Positions 30,184-40,904 of a stretch of DNA of 42,771 nucleotides are shown here, in pieces. Source of the DNA: Chara braunii. Taxonomy: Eukaryota > Streptophyta > Charophyceae > Charales > Characeae. The notes under the pieces were generated by a model. It ran no database searches. It was given only the letters and a program-made list of their open reading frames with translations, and was not told where the DNA came from. The stretch covers positions 76,807 to 119,577 of the forward strand of contig BFEA01001110.1 of NCBI GenBank assembly GCA_003427395.1. Reading direction: 5' to 3'. Every line of letters begins with the position of its first letter. Within the stretch, counting starts at the first letter, position 1. The position numbers were made by a program, and so were the translations under genes.

Positions 30184-31458
30184 ATGGCAGGACGAGGGAG
30201 ACCGAGTACATCAGCAGGGACCAATGAAGAGACTTTGGTTGGAGTTATACGAAAATTGGTTGAAANAGTTGATACTATAAAAGGGGGATCAGACATTGCA
30301 AGAGCAAAGAGGCCAGATGAGAGAATTCCCTGCTTAAGAGGACCCCAAGTTAATGACTTCCTGGATGAGTATGAGTTATTTGGACTCAGTTATGGCTGGA
30401 CAGATAAGCAACGACTTAAGCACCTCCTATCTTATTGTGATACTGACTCAAGACTGGCAGTTCAAGAATTGATGGAAAGAGCTACTACATGGGAAGAGAT
30501 CAAAGAGAGACTGAAATTTTTTTTTGAGAAAGATTCAGTTTCAACTACAACAAAGGATTTACTCAATATTAGAAGAGCTAAATATGACACGTTCAATGTT
30601 TTCCTTTAGACCTTCATCCGAACAGCAAGAAAAATTCCATACTTGGATGAAGCTCAGAGATGCCATATATTTTTGACAAATTTTACTGACACTGAAAGNC
30701 AAGCAATTCTTAATCAAGCTCAGCACTATCCTCTCAGATGGGATGAAATGGTTGCAATCATAAGAACTCTACCTACGGTCTCCCATAAGAAATGGTCACT
30801 GNATCAGATCAGTACTTTGGCCAAGGATTGNGAAACTGAGAATGGAATGAATAGAGGAAGGAATCTAACTGCTGAGAATATTCTTCAAAAGGTGATGGCT
30901 AACTTTATGTCTGCTAGGCCTGCAATGCATGTTGTGGATGACAGGGGAAAGAAAAAGGTTGAAAGTGAGGACGATGACGACGACGATGATGACAACGAAA
31001 ATCATGGTAAGAAGGGGGATTCGTCTAGAGCCAAAAGGAATAAGAAAAATGATGATGGAGGAAACAGAGAGAGAATGAAATATGATGAGCGTCCTAAGAG
31101 GAGTTTTACTTGCTACTATTGTGGCGAAAGTGGACATACTACCACCTACTGCAAGCCACTTGAGGAGGATGTAAGAAGTGGGGTGGCAAAGAAAGATGCA
31201 ATGAGCCCTGTCTCTGATAGTTCATGGAATAAGTTGGATCCCAGATATCCGGGGGGTATGAGACTTCTTGCTCTTAAACATGATGAAAAGATGAAGATTA
31301 AGAAAAAAAGAAAGGTCAATGTGAGTGTTCATTTCCTCACTCGAGACTTGCCTAATGAACTGGTACAAAAAACAGATGACTCTGAACCGGAACGTTCACA
31401 GAAAAAGAACGAACGGGGGAGAAAGAGAAAATTTATGAAACTGAGATTTCTTATGTGA
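30184..31458 (+). pseudogene. gag: Ty3/gypsy Gag (one in-frame TAG)
   Basis: Gag assembles particles and packages element RNA. From ATG 30184 (or 30175), a Gly/Arg N-terminus is followed by a capsid-like part (FLDEYELFGLSYGWTDKQRL, ATTWEEIKERL) homologous to the gag at 790. TAG at 30607 interrupts it, but the same frame goes on with LDEAQRCHIFLTNFTD. An Asp run (about 30967-31000) and a basic stretch precede the CCHC knuckle at 31111-31152 (CYYCGESGHTTTYC). Near 31420 the natural reading moves one frame (YETEISYVITKMLEE) and then returns. It continues toward protease without a clear boundary. The family call is firm; this copy is damaged or has sequence errors. Confidence 0.85.
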
Positions 31459-31485
31459 TTACTAAGATGCTGGAAGAAACGGAAG

Positions 31486-32294
31486 GTGATGCTGTGTTTC
31501 AAGGAAGCAATGACATTAGCACCCAAACTGAGAGAAGAGTTGAAAAGTTTGATTGAGAAGAAGAAAATGAAAGTTAATTACTTGGGGTTAGTCTTTCCCA
31601 ACCAAGTGAATAGATCACTACCGGGTTGCAAAATGAGATTTGCAACCATGGGTTGTGGACACCTTACAATTCGCATTAATCAAGTGAAAATTCTAGCCCT
31701 AGTAGATTCTAGGGCGGAGATAATACTTCTGTCACGAAGAACGATGGAAGCATATAATTTATCTAGTGACAGACCTGCACAAAACGTACTAAGTAATATT
31801 GCAGGAGAGCTGTTCGTGGCAGGATTTATTGATAATTTGCCTATCAAGGTTGGGACAATGACTGTGAAAGTATTGAGTTTTGTAGTACCGGATCTGGATC
31901 ATGACTGTATCTTGGGAACTTCATTCTTGCATAGGATAGAGGCGGTCCAATTTTTNAGTCATGAGGGGTCATCTTGGATCAGTCTGCAGGATTCCGAGAC
32001 TGCTCAAGAGCAGACCTTTATACAAAAAATGATTTCAAGCATCAACTATCTGCTAATTCGATCAGGAGGGAGAAATTTGCTGAAAGAGTTAGGAGATTAA
32101 AGGAGGAAGGAAAACGAGAAGCAAAAGAAGAGATTTCAGTGGGAATCAATCAAGTTTCGAAAATGATGAAAACGCTTGGTAAACTCGAGGATGAGGATGG
32201 ACAAATTGAAGCTTTCAAGAAGGCTGTAGAGACTGCTAAGGGAGGAAAGATGAAATTGAGATTTGCATCGACTCACCCTTTTTTAGGAAAATAG
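31486..32294 (+). pseudogene. Retropepsin-like protease plus linker (frameshifted)
   Basis: Aspartic protease that cleaves Gag-Pol. The active-site loop is at 31702-31716: ALVDSRAE replaces the usual D-S/T-G-A, so the catalytic Gly is Arg. The remaining fold marks are good: ILLSRRTM, the flap-like region, and VVPDLDHDCILGTSFLHR, the hydrophobic-hydrophobic-G motif before the C-terminus. The first frame stops at 32100; a Lys/Glu-rich linker reads in another frame to 32294, and RT begins in a third. Activity of this copy is doubtful. Confidence 0.8.
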
Positions 32295-33928
32295 TCACTG
32301 AGTCAAAAAAAAAATACAAACCCAAGGGGGTAAAGAAAAACCTAGTCACAGTCTTAATAGAGAAAGATTATGATGAAGCATTGGAAAAGGAGAGACAAAT
32401 TATAAGAGCATTGAGGGAATCGGTAAAACTGGAAAATAGGGTCACCAGAGAAAGGTTTGACACAATGAAGATAGACTCGGATCAGTTTATCCTGCCTAAA
32501 GAGAAAGAATATATCTTTAGGATGTGTCAGGAGTTCTTTGGTGCTTTCTCCTTTAATGATGAAGAGAGAGGGCGATTGGACGTGGACATGATCAAGATGG
32601 CTAAAATTTGGACAGTTGATCATGTTCCATGGAATGATAGACCAACTAAGTATGCCCTAAAGGAAGAAGCGGAAGTAGTAGAATACCTTGACAAGAAGAT
32701 TGCATCCAATGTTGCTGAACCTGCTGATGGACCATATGCTAACCACTGGTTTTGTTTCTGGAAACCAGGGGGCGGGCTAAGATGGATACAGAATCTTCAG
32801 AAACTCAATTCTGTGACGGTACGTGATGCAGGTAACCTTCCTAATGCTGATCTCCTTGCTGAATCATTTGCTGGTCGATGTATTTATTCTCTAGTTGACC
32901 TGTATTCTGGCTATGATCAATTCCCTATTGATCCCACTAGCCGGCCAATGACTGTCATGCACACGCCAAGGAGGCTTGTTCAGATGAGTGTAGTACCTCA
33001 AGGCTGGACTAACGGAGTGGCAGTGGTTTAAAGGGATATGATCAAAGTCATGCAGGATATTTCTCCTGAAATAACCAGTCCCTACATTGATGATAATCCT
33101 GTAAAAGGACCCTTGGTAAGAGATGAGACTTTGGTCGCAGGGGGAGTCAAAAAGTTTGTCTGGGAATATGCTGAAGGAGTAAAGATGGTCCTAGAGAGAC
33201 TTCAGAAGTATAATTTGACTGCGAGTGGGCCAAAGTCCCTTCTCTTCCAACCAGAAGTGACAATCTTGGACTTCAGATGCTTCTCCAAAGGTAGGAGCCC
33301 AAATCCCAAGAAGATAGACAAGATCTTGATCTGGCCTCTGCCTCTCAAAAGAGTGACAGACGTCAGGAGCTTCTTGGGAGTCTGTGGATTTTGGAGGATT
33401 TGTATTCCTCATTTTGCTGCCCTTGCAGAGCCTCTGAGAGAAATGGTAAGGCAAGGTGCTAACTTAGCATGGAATGACAAAAGACAAGTTGCAACAGAAA
33501 CATTGAAAGAAAAACTAAGAGACGGTGGTGTAGTACTAGGCGTAGCCTATTATGATGATGAGGAGACAAGACCTTTCATCATTGAGGTTGATGGAGGATC
33601 AGTAGCATTGGGTGAAATGCTTATCCAGAAGGATGAAAACGGGAGAGAGAGGCCTCTAAGGTTTGAAAGCAGAACCCTCAATTCTACTAAAAGAGGCTAC
33701 ACCCAATTCAGGAAAGAACTACTGTCAATCATCCATAGCCTCAGGTGCTTTAGGCACTACGTTTTAGGAAGGAGATTCATCCTGAGGACTGATGTATCTG
33801 CTGTGATTGGTGCTATTAAAAAACACCAACAGGTAGATCCAACAGTTAGCAGATGGATCACCTTCATTTGGACATATGATTTTAAGCTGCAGAGATCCCC
33901 ACTGAGAAGAACAGAGCGGATGGCTTAA
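32290..33928 (+). pseudogene. Reverse transcriptase - RNase H (one in-frame TAA)
   Basis: Copies element RNA to DNA and removes the RNA strand. RT motifs appear in order: WFCFWKPGGGLRWIQNLQ, IYSLVDLYSGYDQFPIDPTS, MSVVPQGWTNG, then YIDD at 33083-33094 with both catalytic Asp intact, followed by NPVKGP. TAA at 33029 sits between palm motifs; a Gln or Glu is usual after this position. KSLLFQPE and LDFRCFSKG follow, then a SFLGVCGFWR connection. RNase H has the first Asp at 33590 (EVDGGSVALG), the Glu in FRKELLSII and a later Asp (LRTD). This frame ends at 33928 after a one-base slip near 33900. The NPVKGP type resembles a lineage I recall from basidiomycete fungi. Confidence 0.9.
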
Positions 33929-35559
33929 GCCGGATTGAGTGGCGAGAAGAAGAAAAAGATGTGAATGAGACAATTGAAGAATCTGCCTATGTTGATAATT
34001 TCCTTAATGAAAAAGATGATGAGGATTATGAGGCACCATGCTCTTACAAGTGGAGTCTGTGGCCTGAAGAGAGAGACAGTTGGGGAGAAATCCCAAGTGC
34101 ATACGTTTATGAATCGATTCTTAGGAAAGAGGAAGAAGATGAGCCCAACGATTGGTATGCTAAAATCAATGCAGCAAAAGTGGTTGCTCATGAGATTGGG
34201 GAAAGTTCAGTTTCAAAGGAGGATGAAGAAAGTGAAAAGAAGGAAGAAGAGATATTTTTCTTCTTTGAAGAATATGATGAAAATTATCAAGAGATTGGCA
34301 AGAAGATGGAAAGAGAGCAGTTAAAAGAATATTATTGTAAAAATTCAAGGAAGAAATTCAGATTAAAGAGAGGACATCTCCTTGTGGATGGTAAGGGAGG
34401 TCTGCCTCCTCTAAAAGTGGTCTGTGGTAAAGAGAGGCAGTTAGAGATAATCACTGCTCTACATGAGGGGGTTGCCGGTGGCCACAGGGCTGCTGAGGCA
34501 ACCTACTCCAAGACTGTCAAACTCTACTTTTGGCCTGGCGTGAGAAACATGATTTTCAGATTATGGAAATCATGTGTCTTATATCAGAAGAGATCTACCA
34601 TAAGAATGATTGAGCCCCTGTTCCCTACGATCCTGGTAGAGTCAGGTAGTAGAGTTCATCTGGATCTCATCACTATGCCTCCAGGCAAGGGTGGGATAAG
34701 ATACATACTAAACATGAGAGATAATTTCTCTGGATACGTTGGGGCAAAAACTCTGAAAAGGAAGACAACCGAGCAAGTGGCTGATTGGATAGAGGAAGTC
34801 TATCTCAGGTATCCTTTTATCAGAGAATTTGTCTCAGACGGAGGATCTGAATTCATAAATGAGGTTGTCAGAAGAATTACACTGAGATTAGGTGTCAGAA
34901 TTCAGTATGTGACTACTTACCATCCTCAAGCGAATGCACCTGTTGAAAGAGGCCACAAAACTTTGAAAGTTTCATTGGCCAAGTGGTGTAAAGGGAAACT
35001 TAGTAACTGGTCAAGGGTGTTAAAAGTTTATGTATATGCTGATAATATCACAGTCAAGATAACTACTGGTTATGCACCTTTTACACTGTGGTATGACCGT
35101 TATGCTATACTACCAATAGAGAGTATTGTCAAGATATGGTCAAGTCAAGAAAGTGACAGGGATTATTCTAGTTCAGAACTCCTTCAGATCAGAATGAGAC
35201 AGATATTTGAAGTCGATCAGGCTGTAATAGATGCAGCAGAGAGAATGACATCCAGTAGACTATCGTATCAAGAAAGGTAGAAAAAAAATATATATATAAG
35301 AAAAGAGAAATTGAAGATTGAGGATGCTGTCCTTCTGTTTGACAGTTCCCTTGAGACACAATGGAGTAAAAGGTAGAAGCCTAGATGGCTTAGTCCTTAC
35401 AGAATCACAGGGGAAGCAGAGGGCAAAGTTTATGAGATCTCAGAAATTGACGGATCCAGGGTTCATGATATGATATTTGGGTTAAGATTCCGTAAGTTCA
35501 TCTTCAGAGACCCTAACTTGATCCCTACAGGCTACAGTGACTCCGAGGAGAGGAAATAG
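33870..35559 (+). pseudogene. Integrase with GPY-type C-terminus (two in-frame TAG)
   Basis: Inserts cDNA into the host genome. After NRADGLSR, the usual end of RNase H, an acidic linker leads into the zinc-binding N-domain. Its two His residues are at 34462 and 34483 and the first Cys at 34573; the second Cys is replaced by Tyr (CVLY). The core keeps the full DDE triad: Asp 34663, Asp 34837 and Glu 34945, with exactly 35 residues between the last two. The C-terminal module (VLLFDSSLETQW, RWLSPYRI, FGLRFRKFIF) follows TAG 35278 and is crossed by TAG 35374, ending at TAG 35557. No chromodomain is seen. Confidence 0.9.
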
Positions 35560-36160
35560 AAGTCAACCATCCAAGTGAGAGAACGGTCATAGAGGACTGA
35601 GAAAGAGTACAGTAAGATACTGAGACAGTGAGACTCAGTTATCAGCAGACAGTGATCATTCTTGCATAGTCAATTCAACATTTCAATTCTAGTACTTCAG
35701 TTTTAGTACTTCAGTTTCAGTACTTCAGTTTCAGCATCTCTGTTTCAATACTCCAGTTTTCAGCAAGTCATTTCATTATCTATTTCAGTAAACAACTAAG
35801 TTAATGAGATTATGTCTTTGATGTAGTGTTGCAGTCATTCCATGAGTGTCAAACCCTGAGAGTGGGGAGTAACTGTGAGTACAGTTCTGGGAGCTTTGAC
35901 ACAGTGTCAAAATCTGAGAAACTCATGGCTGTGGCACATCAAATGATATGAGCAGTATTATTCTTATCACGAAAAGAAAGCATGATGGGCATAAAGAAGT
36001 TCAGTTCTGCCTGAATGAAAGTTATCAGCAGAAGGANTTCGTGTCTCTGACTAAGTTGTCCATTCAAGAGATTCAGATGAAGGCAGGCATAAAGAAGTTC
36101 AACTTTACTTGACTAAGAGTGATCAGTAGAGGAACTTCGTGCTTTTTGGCTAAGGGTCTG
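35560..36160. other. 3' non-coding stretch with AGTACTTCAGTTT tandem words
   Basis: I find no gene. Around 35690-35760 the word AGTACTTCAGTTT is repeated about three to four times. The rest is AT-rich with ATCAG words like those in the LTR. It lies just after the integrase end. Confidence 0.5.
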
Positions 36161-37050
36161 TCTTCACTCAGATGAGGGAAGGGACCTCTCTGAGATCAGA
36201 GTTTCAGCATTTCCTTGAGACTGACGGGACGTCTCTTGGAAAAAGAAATCCCAGTCAAGGGAAGGGACCTCTCTGGGGCTAGCACTAAGTTTTTTTTGCT
36301 TGTGACTGAAGGGAGGTCTCTTGCAAACTCTTAGTGTTGGCTAGTATATTATTGTTCAATGCCTCTTGAGACCGAAGGGACGTCTGTCGAGAAATGTTTG
36401 TCCTGTTGTGGGGGTATGAGCAGTTTGTTTGTGGGGATATGATACGCTTGCCTGACTGTATGTGCCTGGGGGTCTTCTTCTCTAACCTAGGGATGCGTTG
36501 ATTGTCGGGGTCAGCCAGAGCCTTACCGCAGTAGGCTGCAATCTGGTGGGGTCAGCAGGTCCCCGACGCGAGTGTCGAATTCCGTAGTCAGCTGAGGCTA
36601 AGACTCCGGGAGTCTGGCCTATGAGGTTGAGAGGGGTTGGCTGGAACCCTACAACAGTCAGAGGATGCAATCCAGTGAGGTTAGCCAGAGCCTGGAACTG
36701 TGGTTGGACCGGGTCCCACGTTCAGAAGTCTGGGTGGGGTAACCAGCGCCCTTGGCAAAAAACTGGTAGGTGAGCCGGTCCCTGACNGCAGTGGTCAAAT
36801 CCGGGTTCGAGACAGTTTGACTGACGGGACGTCTACTGTCATAGGGTGGNCAGACCTGCTATAGTCTGGGTATCCTGGCGAGAGTGCCAAAGGGCTGNCA
36901 TACTCGAGTAGTGGGTATGATTGGTTCTGACCTGGAGGCAGGTCGAAAGGGCTGTCAAGACAAATGGTCTGACTAGTCCTTGCCTGAGGCGGGCCGAATG
37001 AGGTATGTCAGATTGACGGGACGTCTGACATTCCTGGTCAGTGGTGGGCC
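36161..37050 (+). repeat. Hairpin array C with GACGGGACGTCT cores
   Basis: At least four hairpins share a TGACGGGACGTCT-like core with different pairing arms: GAGAC/GTCTC (36217-36235), GAGAC/GTCT (36368-36385), GACAGT/ACTGTC (36811-36840) and ATGTCAGA/TCTGACAT (37005-37031, perfect 8 bp). Between them are CAGAC/GTCTG (36851-36868) and GACC/GGTC (36929-36944). A CAAGACAAATGGTCTGAC piece (36957) resembles array B. No protein frame is present. Confidence 0.65.
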
Positions 37051-37255
37051 GAAACCAAGGCAATCAATAAATCCTGGGTATGAAGAATTGTTATGTATTA
37101 ATTATTATTTATTATTTATTATTTTTATGAGTTCTTATTTTAATTTGTTAATGATTGAGTGCTGGTTGTCAGAGGGTCTTCTTGCTGGGGTATGGTTGTT
37201 GTCTGTGGGACTTGCTGGTTTTTGCAGGTATGCAAATACTTATCTGAAGTTCCTA

Positions 37256-37440
37256 GACCAGAGAACAGAAAAAAGGGTTTGGTATCCCCTCCCTTTTTAT
37301 CTGAGGAGTTGAGGAAACGCCTCACTCAGACCAGAGAAAGAAAAGAAGGGTTTGGTATCCCCATCAGGTGCTCGAGAAGTTGAGGAGACGCTTCACTCAG
37401 ATCAGGGAACAGAAAAGAGGGTTTTGTATACCCTATTCCC
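37256..37440 (+). repeat. Tandem repeat of about 75 bp, 2.5 units
   Basis: Units share GACCAGAGAACAGAAAA, GGGTTTGGTATCCC and GAGAAGTTGAGGAGACGC. The last unit is partial (GGGTTTTGTATACCC at about 37418). Confidence 0.8.
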
Positions 37441-37523
37441 AACATGGCAGACAGAGTGAGTACCCTCATTGCTGGGGCCATCCTTGACATAGATGCTTGA
37501 TCAAGAGCTGAGGTAACCTCCAT

Positions 37524-38126
37524 GTGAAAAGGTCAACAGTTGAGCAAGTCAAACAAGCAGACAAAATCCTTCTTAAAGATTTATTGGGTGGCCGGCAAGC
37601 GCCCTGGTTCACAAGGAACCGACGTCCCTGGCCCAAGGAAGCCAAACTCTCAAGCCTGGGACGCTATAAAGTGGACGGGAATGAGAATTTTGTGAGCCAG
37701 AAATCAGATTTAAAAGGCAAAGAAGAAGTCACACTTATATGGGACGTAAAATACAACCATGAGTTCGAGCTGGAAAAGGAAGAGAAGGAAGAAAATCCTG
37801 AAGAGAATACAGTGACTGGGGTGATGAGGAGAGGAGACAGTGCATGGAACAGCAGGAGGCAGAGCGGGCACTATAGCCTTGCTTACGGCAGGAGTGGAAG
37901 GAGCTCTGGGAATATAAGGAGGAGAAGAAGCGATGGGTGTACCATATCGGGCATCAAATCTTTTACGAAGGAATTCCATCCTATCAAGGGATGAAGTTCT
38001 TTCATACCACCCCGCTAATGGGTAGCAAGGGTATGGCCTTGGGCGGCTATAGCCTCGTGGCTCCTCCTCTTCCTCCTCCTCCGAACTATAATCTCGCCGT
38101 GCCCTGGCCGACGGCTCCTCTTTAGC
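37524..38126 (+). pseudogene. Unknown coding-like stretch with frameshift
   Basis: One frame (37524 to about 37810) reads acidic, Lys/Trp-containing protein (KVDGNENFVSQKSDLKG, LIWDVKYNHEFEL). After a shift near 37800 another frame gives DWGDEERRQCMEQQEAERAL, a TAG, then WKELWEYKEEKKRWVYHIGH and a Pro-rich end to 38126. The aromatic and charged composition looks like real protein, possibly Gag-like, but I recognise no family. The minus strand here also has an open frame starting with an RGG-rich N-terminus, so the coding strand is not settled. Confidence 0.35.
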
Positions 38127-38180
38127 CTTCCCTCCTCTTCCTCCCCTTCCTCTACCCTGTCCACGACGTGCTTCAGGCAT
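37710..38180 (-). other. Alternative minus-strand frame with RGG and poly-Glu N-terminus
   Basis: From ATG at about 38178 the minus strand gives MPEARRGQGRGRGGRGG, then a Ser/Glu run and GWYERTSSLDRMEFLRKRFD. The N-terminal style recalls the gag N-terminus at 790. The later part becomes a Phe/Leu run that mirrors the purine-rich plus strand and is not believable. Only the first 100 residues or so could be real. Confidence 0.25.
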
Positions 38181-39481
38181 GACAAAAGGTGAGAGAACAA
38201 TTAAGATAGGGACAGGAAACAGGGAAGTAGTGCAAAAGGTTATAGTAAAAAAAGAGTGAGTGGGATGCACACAAAGAGCAAAGAAAACGAGCTGAGAAAA
38301 GAAAGCTTAGCGTTAAAGGAGAACGCAAACGCTAAGAGAAGAGATTAGCACAGAGAAAGAGACCTAGCGCAAAGAGAGATGGCCTGCGCGGAGAGAGGGG
38401 ACGGACACTTGGGGAGAAGATGTAACGCAAAGAAGGAAGAAGTGCCCAGAAAAGTACGAGCTCTATGAGAAAGGTGAAGAATCTGTTGGGGCAAAAATGG
38501 TAGTGCGGAAATCGCCTCAAGTCGCAATGGAAATGAGCGAGAGCAATATTAGGTTACGATGTTTTATATCGAAATTTCTCGTTTCGACCCAACGGGGACA
38601 TTGGGTGGGGGTTTGGTATTATGTCGGAGGGCACGGTGTCCCGACCCTCCTGTGTACCAAGTCTCTGCATAGTACCAGTTTCCTGCTCTGGTACCTGGAT
38701 CGTTTCTCAGCGTGGACAGGTCCCGGTGGCGTAGCCCTCAGCAAAAGGGGTGCGCCACATGACTTCCATTGGTCCACGCAGGCTCGGCGCCCTGCTGTAC
38801 AGCAGAGCACAACCGGCCTGTGGCCGTGGTAGCCGTCGGGTTCTCCCTGGGACGCGAAAGTAAGGGGATAGGCGCTGTCTTTTCTATTATGCACCAAGCA
38901 CCCCTCTACAGGGTTATGGGCCCGGTGCATGACACTGATAACAGTCAGAGAAACAGAAGGCTAAAGCAAAAAGCAGCAAGAAAAGAAAAATGGAAAAAAA
39001 AACAAGGGTCTAATTCTAACACGTTTGGACTACTAACTTTAGTTCGGGGGAAATCTGATGGCCTCTGATCCCAGTTACCGTTGCGTTTCACTCTATTATT
39101 ATTATTATTATTATTTGTTGTTGTTATTGTTATCCCTTTTCCGCTTTCCTTGATTGGCCTGTTGTTTCGTAGGGAAGCCAACAGGACCAAACTCTGAGTT
39201 CGGGAGGTGGTATTGCGGTCTAGGCAGGCCCAACCCTTCGAATATCGTCTGTACCGGGTCCGCGCGTCTAAGACTCCGCTCGGTAGGACCCCAGTAGCTG
39301 TACCGCAGGGCAGATACAGTCGGCCTGAAAAAGGGAAGTGTGAAAAAGAAAAAAAAAGAGTTAAGGATGAAAATCGGGTTTCAGAATTGTGCGTGGATCT
39401 GCAACGCTATTCAGGTGAAGTTGTAGCGCGAAGGAAACTTGAAGCGCCGTCCTTTCTCTCCACATTGATTGTCATTATGAC

Positions 39482-39517
<36 letters not shown>

Positions 39518-40070
39518 CGGTATTATTATTAATTTTTCCTATTTCCAGTTTTCCGCCCGTCGGTCTGTCATCTCACGGAAAGGCCAACGGTTCGTATTTC
39601 GAACTCGGCGACCCATAGCCTAAGTAGGCCGACCCCACGTATACTGTCTGTGGGCCAGCTTTGAATTGGCGCAGTGCNGTANGANCCCAAAANGAGGGCG
39701 NCCCGCGGCCGCATTGGTATGAGGAATATCACCCCTTGCATGGGGTCATAAACCCCCTCCTTGCCATNGAACNAGGGTNCCCATCAGGGGTAGCGTTCTG
39801 GTGTTTTTAATGGGAAGGAAATAGGTGGTCGGTATCCCGTTATGGGACCGCCTCATCGCCGCTGTTGGTCAGTAGTAGCGTCGCGGAGTCCTGAAGGTGA
39901 CAGTAGCAAGAGGTCTAGTCTGTACTACGACCGTTGAGCTACGAATCCTGACTCTTCAAAAAGAAAATTTGTTTGAGAATATACGTATTTTATTTTATTT
40001 TATTTATTTTATTTATTTATTTTATATACATTTAATTTTCTTCAGCACGCCGGGATCGTGGCTCTTCTAA
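38181..40070. other. Non-coding stretch with microsatellites
   Basis: I find no gene. It contains (ATT)n at about 39094-39115 and 39478-39530, TTTTA/ATTT repeats at 39985-40035, a CTGCTGTACAGCAG palindrome near 38790 and a TACCAG/CTGGTA hairpin near 38663-38683. Clustered N calls occur at 39678-39780. Confidence 0.5.
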
Positions 40071-40074
40071 ATTC

Positions 40075-40080
40075 TATAAA
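40075..40080 (+). promoter_or_regulatory. TATA box candidate upstream of the 40383 ORF
   Basis: TATAAA followed by AGAGGGAGCCC lies about 300 bases before ATG 40383. It could drive a separate transcript for that ORF. Confidence 0.35.
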
Positions 40081-40382
40081 AGAGGGAGCCCTTGGGTCTC
40101 CTGGCAGGCGAGAGAGGCTGTCGTGCTGCGAGTAGGGTGGTGGCTCGTTGAGGTCCTTGGTTCTTGATGGATCTGAGTCTGGTTAGCCATCACCCGCTCA
40201 CAGGGTATGAGTGTGGGCGGAGCGTTAGTGCTGGCTATCTGGCAGCCAGTTAAAGGGCATCAGCTGGCTACCTCGTTGTGCTGGCGCAACTAGCTTGAGA
40301 CCGAGAAGTCAGGAGTAGTGGGAATTTGTGCAAACCGAGTGCCTATTTCTGGAGACAAGACTGTCTATTCTGAGCGAAAACC

Positions 40383-40904
40383 ATGACGTTGCACGGATAT
40401 AGACCTGGGTACTGGTATCACCAGGCCCGCTGGAAACCTGTGTACGGGGAAGGGCCTTGGATTACCGTCATACTCAATTATGACGATGGAGATGAGCTGG
40501 TAATGAAGATCAACGTGGAGGGAGCAAGAGAGGGGGAGATGCGGACTAACTCGAAGTTACAGGACGCGATTTCGGAGGCAAGAGACCGGGCTGAGAGACG
40601 TTGCAGGCNGGATGGAGTGACGACAAGGCTACGGATAATAGTGGCCTATCACGAGACAGAGACTTCGATGGACACAGCAGACCTGGAACAGATCCACCGG
40701 GACAGGGACTCGGGAGGGGAAAGTNAGATGAGNNACTCANATNGGGAGATGGATCTCAGGTCCTGGAATAGNCCTGGGGAGATCCAGNAGCATCACCGGG
40801 CGGCAGACCTAGTGGAAGGAGGACNCGAGGCCAGCTCCCGTCAGTTGACGTCCAGAGGCCGCNGAACGGGAGAGAGACAAGGCAGAGGGAAAGGACGCGT
40901 GTGA
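40383..40904 (+). CDS. Unknown protein downstream of pol, running into the LTR
   Basis: 173 residues from ATG 40383 (context AAACCATGA). An aromatic N-terminus (YRPGYWYHQARWKPVYGEGP) leads to ITVILNYDDGDELVMKINV, a strand-turn-strand like the YVLTFYFTDLDVYDVRIHV block of family 1 member 3. A charged helix (DAISEARDRAERR) follows. It could be a distant family 1 member; this is a judgement by eye. The last 22 or so codons lie inside the repeat that starts at 40839, and the same tail ([10 protein letters not shown]) is open at 20097 in the other copy. Several N calls occur at 40725-40825. Function is unknown. Confidence 0.45.
   Translation: MTLHGYRPGYWYHQARWKPVYGEGPWITVILNYDDGDELVMKINVEGAREGEMRTNSKLQDAISEARDRAERRCRXDGVTTRLRIIVAYHETETSMDTADLEQIHRDRDSGGESXMXXSXXEMDLRSWNXPGEIQXHHRAADLVEGGXEASSRQLTSRGRXTGERQGRGKGRV

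Noticed and set aside
30607-35376. TAG read-through code or suppressor use
   Set aside because: Several interruptions are TAG, but TAA and TGA stops and true frameshifts also occur, so decay or sequence error is simpler.
38619-38930. Minus-strand 103-residue frame
   Set aside because: No family resemblance; the stretch is full of short palindromes that keep both strands open by chance.
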